Shown one piece after another: positions 42,500 through 48,561 of a stretch of 48,561 bases of DNA. This DNA comes from Actinobacillus sp. GTDB taxonomy: Bacteria; Pseudomonadota; Gammaproteobacteria; Enterobacterales; Pasteurellaceae. The notes under the pieces are model-generated. The model made no database searches, was not told the origin of the DNA, and was given only the letters and a program-made list of their open reading frames with translations. The DNA lies in contig JAHHQX010000015.1 of NCBI GenBank assembly GCA_020026155.1, positions 1 through 48,561 on the forward strand, written 5' to 3'. How positions within the stretch are numbered: position 1 is the first letter of the stretch; each line of letters starts with the position of its first letter. The translations under genes were made by a program, and so were the position numbers.

Positions 42500-43462
42500 A
42501 TGAATGGAACCAATATGGGTTTTGAGGCATTTATGACTCAAAGTGACAATATGCAACGTGTATTACGTTCGGCAGAAAAATTTGCCAAGCTTGAGGCCCC
42601 TTTATTGATTGAGGGTGAAACGGGGACAGGGAAGGATCTTCTAGCCACTGCCTGCGTGGAAGCTAGTCCGAGAGGAAAGCAAAAATTTGTTGCAGTAAAT
42701 TGTGCGGGACTACCAAATGCAGAGGCTGAAAGTGAAATGTTTGGGCATGGAGAAAGCGAAAATACTGCTGCAAGTCAGGGCTTTTTTGAATATGCCAATG
42801 GTGGAACAGTTTTGTTAGATGGCGTGACAGAATTACCTCTTGAATTACAGGCAAAATTATTACGATTCATTAATGATGGTACTTTTCGCCGGGTGGGGGA
42901 AGATCAAACTCACTACGCAGATGTACGAGTGATTTGTACTTCGCAAATTCCACTTTGGCAAGCTGTCCAAGAGGGAAAACTACGTGAAGATTTATATCAT
43001 CGCCTTAATGTATTAACGCTAACTATTCCACCATTACGGGATCGCATTAATGATATACCTCTATTAGCGGATTATTTTTTAGCTAAAATTGGGCAAAAAT
43101 TAAAACGTACCTTTATGCCATTGGATGAAGCGGTGTGTCGTAAATTACAAAATTACGCATGGCGTGGAAATGGTCGAGAACTTTACAATGTGCTGTATCG
43201 TGCTTGCTCACTCAATGAAACTGGCACATTGACAGTAGGGGATGTGCAACTAGTGGAAGAAAAATTTCCACTAGAAAATGAGGTGCTGGATTTACCAGAG
43301 CAAGGGCTAGAAGAAATGATGAATCATTTTGAAGAAAAATTATTACGTCATTTTTATCGCCAATATCCGACAACACGAAAATTGGCAAGTCGGTTAGGTA
43401 TTTCTCATACTGCGGTGGCAAACAAATTAAAACAGTACGGAATCACAAAAGAAAAGGAATAG
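42500..43462 (+). CDS. tyrR: Transcriptional regulator TyrR, short form
   Basis: The 320-residue protein has only the central AAA+ domain and the C-terminal DNA-binding domain of TyrR. The ACT and PAS domains of the 513-residue E. coli protein are absent, as in Haemophilus TyrR. Walker A is intact (EGETGTGKDLLA, about 38-49). Walker B reads VLLDGVTEL, with Gly where E. coli has the catalytic Glu (LLDEIGE), and no GAFTGA sigma-54 loop is present (GESENTAASQGFFEY). The Fis-type helix-turn-helix is clear: YPTTRKLASRLGISHTAVAN (about 291-310). Expected role: aromatic-amino-acid-responsive repressor at sigma-70 promoters. Divergent from sapA. The ribosome site is weak. Confidence 0.93.
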   Translation: MNGTNMGFEAFMTQSDNMQRVLRSAEKFAKLEAPLLIEGETGTGKDLLATACVEASPRGKQKFVAVNCAGLPNAEAESEMFGHGESENTAASQGFFEYANGGTVLLDGVTELPLELQAKLLRFINDGTFRRVGEDQTHYADVRVICTSQIPLWQAVQEGKLREDLYHRLNVLTLTIPPLRDRINDIPLLADYFLAKIGQKLKRTFMPLDEAVCRKLQNYAWRGNGRELYNVLYRACSLNETGTLTVGDVQLVEEKFPLENEVLDLPEQGLEEMMNHFEEKLLRHFYRQYPTTRKLASRLGISHTAVANKLKQYGITKEKE

Positions 43463-43514
43463 TTATCAAGGATTTTGATGATTTGCCAATATTAGAATCT
43501 AGGTTGGAGGTTAT

Positions 43515-44849
43515 ATGGCATCTCTTCCAAATTCTCCGAATACTAACGGAAAGCAAGTTATTATAGCGCGATACGATCGAATGCGTTGGCAAGCGCTATT
43601 CGGAATTTTTATTGGGTATGCAGCTTATTACATTTTACGTAACAATCTCTTGCTTTCTTCTCCTGATTTAATTTCACATTTTCATTTTACTAAGCAAGAT
43701 ATCGGTTTTTTATCTGGCACAATGCTTGTTGCTTATGGGTTAAGTAAAGGTGTTATGTCAGTTATAGCCGATAAGACCAATCCCAAATATTTCATGTTAA
43801 TTGGACTCGCTATGTCGGGTGTGGTCAATATAATGATGGGATTTGGTACTGTCTTTTGGATCTTTTTCTTTCTTTGTATTCTAAATGGGATCTTTCAAGG
43901 TATGGGGGCTGGCCCATCTTACGTCATATTAGCCAATTGGTTTCCCCATAAAATCAGAGGAAGCGCAACCGCTATTTTTAATGCCTCGCATAATTTAGGT
44001 GGTGGACTGATAGCTCCTATTGCTGGGCTCGGGATTGCATGGCTTGGGCAAAATCACTGGCAATCAGCTTATTTTTTTGTACCTGTGGCTGTTGCCACGA
44101 TTATCGCGATTATTTTTTATTTTGTCGGGCTTGGAAAACCTACGCAAGAACACCTTCCTCCTTTAAATGAAATTATTACCAATGATACGAATAGCCAAGG
44201 AAAGGCTGATGATATTAATACACTAGATTATTCCACATGGTTTATTTTAAAAAATTATATTTTTACCAATCGTAATATTTGGTATGTCTCCTTTTTAGAT
44301 GCATTTAGCTACATGATAAGGTTGGGTGTTTTAACCTGGTTACCGTTGTATTTACTGGAAGTAAAAGGTTTTTCAAAAACAGAGGTTGCGACAACATTCG
44401 CTATTTTTGAATGGTCTGCGATTCCCTCCACGCTTCTAGCTGGCTATGTGACGGATACGCTCTTTAAAGGACATCGTATGCCACTTGCTGTGCTTTGTTT
44501 ACTGGGGGTAGCAATGGCGATAACAATTTATTGGATAAGTCATTCTTTATTAGTGGTCATGTTAAGTGCGGGTATTGTCGGCGCGTTTATTTATGTACCG
44601 ATGTTCTTAGCTTCCCTTCAAGCTATTGAAGTAGTTCCTCCTTTTGCAGCAGGTTCCGCGACTGGGATGCGTGGATTGATTAGTTATATTGTTGGTGGTT
44701 CTGCTGGAACGGCCTTCTTTGGCGTTTTAGCCGAGCATTATGGCTGGGATGCCGGATTCTATTTCCTTTTCTTCGCAATCATCGGCGCAATTGTGTGTTG
44801 TTATATGGTGAGTAGGGGATTAAAAGTTTCCAATAAGCGCTCAACATAA
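43515..44849 (+). CDS. MFS organophosphate:phosphate antiporter (UhpT/UhpC/GlpT-like)
   Basis: The 444-residue protein has 12 predicted helices and OPA-family features: YDRMRWQALFGIFIGYAAYY at the start (about 19-38), RNNLLLSSPDLI, then YGLSKGVMSVIADKTNPKYFM (about 76-96), the GMGAGPSYVILANWFPHKIRG block (about 131-151) and FNASHNLGGGL (about 157-167). Members exchange hexose phosphates or glycerol-3-phosphate for phosphate, or act as sensors (UhpC). It looks nearer to UhpC/UhpT than to GlpT, but the substrate is unknown and no uhpAB genes are nearby. It starts 52 nt after tyrR with GGAGG and no terminator between, so it may be read through from tyrR. A perfect hairpin follows it. Confidence 0.85.
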   Translation: MASLPNSPNTNGKQVIIARYDRMRWQALFGIFIGYAAYYILRNNLLLSSPDLISHFHFTKQDIGFLSGTMLVAYGLSKGVMSVIADKTNPKYFMLIGLAMSGVVNIMMGFGTVFWIFFFLCILNGIFQGMGAGPSYVILANWFPHKIRGSATAIFNASHNLGGGLIAPIAGLGIAWLGQNHWQSAYFFVPVAVATIIAIIFYFVGLGKPTQEHLPPLNEIITNDTNSQGKADDINTLDYSTWFILKNYIFTNRNIWYVSFLDAFSYMIRLGVLTWLPLYLLEVKGFSKTEVATTFAIFEWSAIPSTLLAGYVTDTLFKGHRMPLAVLCLLGVAMAITIYWISHSLLVVMLSAGIVGAFIYVPMFLASLQAIEVVPPFAAGSATGMRGLISYIVGGSAGTAFFGVLAEHYGWDAGFYFLFFAIIGAIVCCYMVSRGLKVSNKRST

Positions 44850-44875
44850 AAAATCCCTTCGGTTGAAGGGATTTT
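44850..44875. terminator. Bidirectional terminator after the OPA transporter gene
   Basis: AAAATCCCTTC and GAAGGGATTTT form a perfect 11-bp stem with a GGTT loop right after the stop, before the convergent grxD. Confidence 0.9.
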
Positions 44876-44908
44876 CATAAAATTTTCCGAAAAACGAGGC
44901 GTGATTTT
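44876..44908. repeat. Dispersed palindromic element, copy 7 (right half only)
   Basis: CATAAAATTTTCCG, then CGAGGCGTGATTT, matches the core and right half of the family. The left arm is missing; the other terminator hairpin stands in its place. The element runs into the grxD stop codon. Confidence 0.65.
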
Positions 44909-45257
44909 ATTCAGCGTCTTTTTCTGCTTTGGTTTCATGGTGGCGTGCAGCAACGTCGTGAAGTAAAACTTGTAACTCGCCTAGTTGGAACATTTCTAAA
45001 ATGATATCGCAACCACCGATTAATTCGCCTTCAACCCAAAGTTGTGGGAAAGTAGGCCATTGTGCATATTTTGGTAATTCTGCACGAATATCCGGGTGTT
45101 GTAGGATATCCACATAGCCGAAAGGCACATTACAAGCAAGAATAGCTTCCACTGCACGCGCGGAGAAACCACAACCTGGTAATTTTGGTGAACCTTTCAT
45201 GTATAGAATGATAGGGTTTTCTGCGATTTGTTTTTTGATTTTCTCTAAAGTATCCAT
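44907..45257 (-). CDS. grxD: Monothiol glutaredoxin (Grx4 / GrxD)
   Basis: The 116-residue protein is a CGFS-type monothiol glutaredoxin: KGSPKLPGCGFSARA (active Cys 29), WPTFPQLWVEGELIGGCDI (about 67-85, cis-Pro and glutathione-binding region). Such proteins bind a glutathione-ligated [2Fe-2S] cluster as dimers or with BolA partners and traffic Fe-S clusters in the cytoplasm. The C-terminal tail (HHETKAEKDAE) is charged and a little longer than in E. coli. It lies 37 nt downstream of the SufE-like gene on the same strand, fitting a sulfur/Fe-S transcription unit. Confidence 0.95.
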   Translation of the reverse strand: MDTLEKIKKQIAENPIILYMKGSPKLPGCGFSARAVEAILACNVPFGYVDILQHPDIRAELPKYAQWPTFPQLWVEGELIGGCDIILEMFQLGELQVLLHDVAARHHETKAEKDAE

Positions 45258-45294
45258 AAAGTTCTCCCATTTTTTATAAGATAAAGGTCAGATT

Positions 45295-45678
45295 TTAACA
45301 GTATTCTGCTTGCTGTAAACGTTTTTCAATTTCTTTTAAACCTAAACGGCGTGTTTGGCTTAAATTCTGTAAGATGCCATTTTTTTCAAAAAAATCCTCT
45401 AATGAGAAATTTTTGATATCTGAAGTGGGCATAGTGCTAAGTTCTTCTAGTAATAAAAATAGAATACCATTCATAATACGTGCTTCGCTATAAGCTTTGA
45501 AGTGTAGCCCTGTAGCGGTTTTTTCCATTTGCCACCAAAGACGTGCCTCGCAACCGTGGATTTCTTCCATTTTTTCACGTTCTTGTTCTGAAGGAATGGG
45601 TAAATTTTTGCTGGCTTGAATAAGCAAACGAAAGCGTTCTTGCCAGTTGGTGGCGTGTTGTAATTTTTCTTTTAACAT
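45295..45678 (-). CDS. SufE/CsdE-type sulfur acceptor
   Basis: The 127-residue protein belongs to the SufE family. The persulfide-accepting Cys is in EEIHGCEARLWWQ (Cys 43). Further marks are SEARIMNGILFLLLEEL (about 69-85) and the C-terminal TRRLGLKEIEKRLQ. It receives sulfur from a partner cysteine desulfurase and raises its activity. Its start overlaps the end of the desulfurase gene by 7 nt, so the two are translationally coupled and surely partners. Because that partner looks like CsdA, this is probably CsdE; SufE itself cannot be excluded. Confidence 0.92.
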   Translation of the reverse strand: MLKEKLQHATNWQERFRLLIQASKNLPIPSEQEREKMEEIHGCEARLWWQMEKTATGLHFKAYSEARIMNGILFLLLEELSTMPTSDIKNFSLEDFFEKNGILQNLSQTRRLGLKEIEKRLQQAEYC

Positions 45679-46877
45679 AATAAATCTCGCGCCTCATCAA
45701 GCGCTGTAAAAAATCGATCAATATCACTTTGCTGATTGTAAGGTGCAAAGGATAAGCGTAATACATTACTTTGTCCAAGTTGGGTTAAGTATGGTTCAGC
45801 ACAATGTTTACCGCTTCGGAAAGCAATATTATGTTCGCCGAGTACAAGGGCTAAATCGCTACTTGCGATAGCGGTAAAAACAAAACTTACCACACTGCTA
45901 TTAGGTGCTGAAAAAATTTGGCAAGTTGGATAGTTGGCTAAGCGGATTCGGGTTTCCTCGGCTAAAGCAATTGTATGCGCTTTAGCCTCTAGGGTATTCC
46001 ATTTTTGCCACCATGTTAGTACCGCTCCAAAACCAATAACGCCAGCGATATTCGGTGTCCCTGCTTCTAAGCGATAGGGAAGTGGGGCGAAGGTGGTTTC
46101 ATTAGCTGTAACCGTATTTACCATTTTTCCACCATAAAATAGGGGACGGAGCCGATCTAAGGCGTTAAATTTTCCAGTCAGGACGCCAAGCCCTGTCGGT
46201 CCATAGAGTTTATGCGCAGAAAATGCTAGAAAATCACAATCTAATTTTTGAATATCAATAGGAAAAAGGCTTACCGCTTGGGCAGCATCAATAAAAATCT
46301 GTGCAGATGAGTATTGGCGAATAAGTGGAATTAATTCATTAAGCGGCTGTTCGGCACCACTGATATTTGACACCCAATTTAAGGCGATAAATTTTGTATG
46401 GGAATTTAACGCATTTTTTAATGCATTGATATCCAGTATCCCTTCGTGATTGAAAGGAATAACGTGATATTTTAGCCCTTTTTCTAAAGCCAGTTGCTGC
46501 CACGGAACAAAATTCGCATGATGTTCGGCAAAGGTAAGGATAATTTCATCACCTTTATTTAAAGATGGGGCAATTCCTCGGGCAACAAGATTGGCTGCAT
46601 GTGTACTTCCACTTGTCCAAATCACACATTCTTCTTTTTCTGCACCAACAAATTTGGCAACGGCTTTACGTGCATTTTCGTAAGCCGTCGTGTTTGCCTC
46701 ATCATGTTGGCTACGATGTACGGAACCTGCTGAGGCATAAAAATTTATCGTAGCATCAATGAGTGCTTGTGGGCGTAATGTCGTTGCTGCACTATCTAGG
46801 TAAACTGCATCGGGATTTTCTTTTAAAAAAGGAAATTCAGCACGAAAGGCTGTAACCGGAAATGGCAAATCTTGCAT
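45672..46877 (-). CDS. csdA: Cysteine desulfurase, CsdA/SufS class (class II)
   Basis: The 401-residue protein has the same length as E. coli CsdA. It is a PLP enzyme that turns cysteine into alanine plus an enzyme persulfide. Visible marks are VYLDSAATTLRPQ (about 25-37), the HxxH region TFAEHHANFVPWQ (about 115-127), the PLP Lys in FSAHKLYGPTGLGVL (about 222-236) and the active Cys in FRSGKHCAEPYLTQL (about 354), set on the short loop of class II enzymes. The frame is open to 46901, but M at 46877 (MQDLPFPV) matches family length; neither start has a strong ribosome site. It forms an operon with the SufE-like gene and perhaps grxD. CsdA fits better than SufS because no sufBCD is nearby. Confidence 0.88.
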   Translation of the reverse strand: MQDLPFPVTAFRAEFPFLKENPDAVYLDSAATTLRPQALIDATINFYASAGSVHRSQHDEANTTAYENARKAVAKFVGAEKEECVIWTSGSTHAANLVARGIAPSLNKGDEIILTFAEHHANFVPWQQLALEKGLKYHVIPFNHEGILDINALKNALNSHTKFIALNWVSNISGAEQPLNELIPLIRQYSSAQIFIDAAQAVSLFPIDIQKLDCDFLAFSAHKLYGPTGLGVLTGKFNALDRLRPLFYGGKMVNTVTANETTFAPLPYRLEAGTPNIAGVIGFGAVLTWWQKWNTLEAKAHTIALAEETRIRLANYPTCQIFSAPNSSVVSFVFTAIASSDLALVLGEHNIAFRSGKHCAEPYLTQLGQSNVLRLSFAPYNQQSDIDRFFTALDEARDLLC

Positions 46878-46973
46878 AAAAATAGTTGAAAAATAAATCA
46901 TAAGGTGGCATTAATTCTAACTAACTTTTATCAGAATGTCAGGTAATGCTGAGAGATTGTTTGCGGAGGAAGT

Positions 46974-48323
46974 ATGAGTTTAATAGTCAAATCGTGTTGG
47001 ACCGAACGACAACAAGATCAAATTCAACGTCAAGATGATCACCGAACCCCTTATCAACGCGATCGAGCAAGGATTTTACACAGTGCTGCTTTCCGCCGTC
47101 TTCAAGCGAAACGTCAAATTCATGCCGTAGGGGAAAATGATTTTTATCGCACGCGCCTAACGCATTCTCTTGAAGTCGCCCAAATTGGAAGTAGCCTGAC
47201 TAATTATTTAATGCGTGAGGAAAAAATTCAGCATTTATTGGAAAAGAGTATGGCCTCACGGAATTATGCACTAGAAGATTTTAGAAAGTTATTGCCAAGT
47301 ACGGAATTAATCGAAGGATTATGTTTAGCTCATGATATCGGTCACCCGCCTTTCGGACATGGCGGCGAAAATGCATTGAATTTTGTGATGTATAAAGATG
47401 GTGGATTCGAAGGAAACGCACAAACTTTTCGTATTTTGACTCGTCTTGAGCCTTATACAGAACACAACGGCATGGATTTAACCCGTCGTACATTATTAGG
47501 TGTCATTAAGTATCCTATGCTTATCCAAAATCCTGTTCTGCAATTTCCAAATATGGAAAGCGAGCAATTATCACCATACGTTAATATGGATAAGTGGGAA
47601 GCACAGAAAGGGATTTACCAAGATGATGCAAATACCTTTAATTGGGTTTTAGAACCGCTCACAGTTACAGATCGTAAAAACTTCTTACTAACAGATAAAG
47701 TAAAGCGGAACGGAGAAGTTTATAAAAAAACAAAATATAAATCGCTTGATTGCAGCATTATGGAATTGGCAGATGATATTGCTTATGCCGTTCATGATTT
47801 AGAAGATGCAATAGTTTTAGGGATGGTAGAGAAAGAAGCATGGGACAGAGAAGTAGCCTCACTTATTAAAGAGAAAAAAGGAACGTGGATAAGTGACAAA
47901 ATAAATACACTTTCTAATGATCTCTTTGCCAATGAACACTATTTAAGAAAAGATGCCATAGGCACACTGGTTAATTACTTCATTTGCCATGTGGAATGGG
48001 TGTGCTATGAGTGTTTTGATGAGCCGCTTTTAAATTACAATGCGAAATTGCCTGATGATGTTGTCGCTGTTTTAACAGCGTTGAAAAAATTTGTAAGAAA
48101 ACATGTTATTAATCATATTAATACGCAAAGAGTAGAGTATAAGGGGCAACGTATTTTACGGGAGTTGTTTCAAATTCTACGTAATAATCCCGAAAGATTA
48201 TTACCTTCTAATACCTATGAACGCTGGAAATCGGCAGTAGATACAGAAAAAAATAGAATTATTTGCGATTATATTGCAGGAATGTCAGATAATTATGCAA
48301 GAAAGTTGTATGATGAGCTGTAA
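46974..48323 (+). CDS. dgt: Deoxyguanosinetriphosphate triphosphohydrolase-like protein
   Basis: The 449-residue protein is an HD-domain dNTP triphosphohydrolase that hydrolyses dNTPs to deoxynucleosides and tripolyphosphate. It has RDRARILHSAAFRRLQAK (about 29-46), the metal-binding His in YRTRLTHSLEVAQIG (His 64), the HD pair in CLAHDIGHPPFGHGGE (His 120, Asp 121) and a second Asp in ELADDIAYAVHDLED (about 263-277). Length is shorter than E. coli Dgt (505 aa) and fits the broader dGTPase-like group, so nucleotide preference is uncertain. GGAGG precedes the ATG. Divergent from csdA; nothing is visible between its stop and the tRNA promoter. Confidence 0.9.
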   Translation: MSLIVKSCWTERQQDQIQRQDDHRTPYQRDRARILHSAAFRRLQAKRQIHAVGENDFYRTRLTHSLEVAQIGSSLTNYLMREEKIQHLLEKSMASRNYALEDFRKLLPSTELIEGLCLAHDIGHPPFGHGGENALNFVMYKDGGFEGNAQTFRILTRLEPYTEHNGMDLTRRTLLGVIKYPMLIQNPVLQFPNMESEQLSPYVNMDKWEAQKGIYQDDANTFNWVLEPLTVTDRKNFLLTDKVKRNGEVYKKTKYKSLDCSIMELADDIAYAVHDLEDAIVLGMVEKEAWDREVASLIKEKKGTWISDKINTLSNDLFANEHYLRKDAIGTLVNYFICHVEWVCYECFDEPLLNYNAKLPDDVVAVLTALKKFVRKHVINHINTQRVEYKGQRILRELFQILRNNPERLLPSNTYERWKSAVDTEKNRIICDYIAGMSDNYARKLYDEL

Positions 48324-48442
48324 AAAATGACTGGACGTTAAAAATATCTAATAAAAGTTATCCAGAAAATTATTAAAAGATAAACACTTGGTATGAAAAA
48401 TCGTCTTTTAATTAAAAAATTAAAAAAAAATTAAAAAAGTGC

Positions 48443-48471
48443 TAGACAAGTGGGAACGAAATCACTAACAT
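48443..48471 (+). promoter_or_regulatory. Strong stable-RNA promoter of tRNA-Arg
   Basis: TAGACA (48443-48448), a 17-bp spacer and TAACAT (48466-48471) are followed by a GC-rich discriminator (ACGCCCCCG) and preceded by A/T tracts (48411-48440) that look like an UP element. This is typical of promoters under stringent (ppGpp) control. Confidence 0.8.
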
Positions 48472-48510
48472 ACGCCCCCGTTGCGACGCACTACGTTATC
48501 AAATGTGAAT

Positions 48511-48561
<51 letters not shown>

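Overview
The window looks like chromosomal DNA of a member of the Pasteurellaceae (Gammaproteobacteria), probably from the Haemophilus/Pasteurella/Aggregatibacter side. The evidence is an AT-rich sequence, proteins and gene groups typical of the family (sapABCDF; an AcrRAB-type pump with its own TetR gene; tig, clpP and clpX in order; a short TyrR lacking N-terminal domains), and three exact copies of the 9-base Hin-type DNA uptake core AAGTGCGGT. That core is much rarer here than the family's best-known genomes would predict, so I do not name a genus. Almost all genes are intact housekeeping or envelope genes. No insertion sequence, prophage, CRISPR array or integron is visible.

Layout. 1-2123 (-): 5' part of a large trimeric autotransporter adhesin whose stalk is cut by the window edge; its leader carries a hairpin plus a T tract. 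2383-9222: ygfZ, yicC, rph, djlA, dusC, a small membrane protein, purB, hflD (tRNA/RNA metabolism, chaperone, purine synthesis). 9401-11119: poxB. 11240-16170 (-): acrR-acrA-acrB, divergent from ftsE-ftsX-asd-mlaA (16396-19921). 19990-23059: a ketopantoate reductase-like gene, gpmA, envC. 23140-26492: a secreted lipoprotein nuclease and a porin with a perfect CRP site. 26605-29885 (-): clpX, clpP, tig. 30107-34240: a CPA1 antiporter, a YafD-like protein, a HAD phosphatase and a YwiC-like protein. 34301-36547 (-): a quinol-dependent nitric oxide reductase with a well-placed FNR box. 36817-42278 (-): sapABCDF, divergent from tyrR, which is followed by an organophosphate antiporter. 44907-46877 (-): grxD, sufE/csdE-like and csdA-like genes (Fe-S/sulfur transfer). 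46974-48323: a dGTPase. 48511-end: the start of tRNA-Arg(CCG) behind a strong stable-RNA-type promoter.

How parts work together. FtsEX (16.4-18.0 kb) and EnvC (21.9-23.1 kb) are known partners that switch on septal amidases; EnvC here keeps the degenerate, non-catalytic LytM domain expected of an activator. The nitric oxide reductase and YwiC-like genes converge, and the FNR box points to oxygen-limited nitrosative conditions. CsdA, the SufE-like protein and monothiol glutaredoxin form a compact sulfur/Fe-S group. AcrAB, SapABCDF, MlaA and the porin make this an envelope-rich region.

The most notable unexplained signal is a dispersed family of about 30-50 bp palindromic elements in gene-end intergenic gaps (7 copies, near 4.9, 11.1, 23.1, 26.5, 32.5, 36.8 and 44.9 kb). 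They share the outer motif GGCGTGATTT and an A/T core, and their stems show compensatory base changes. They look like a mobile or amplified terminator-type repeat. Other points are the adhesin leader hairpin with a T10 run, a TyrR lacking the Walker-B glutamate next to a near-consensus TyrR box, and a SapF with altered ATPase motifs. No gene-free stretch exceeds 300 bases; the largest gaps (2124-2382, 25183-25412, 31430-31660, 36548-36816, 42279-42499) are described through the sites found in them.
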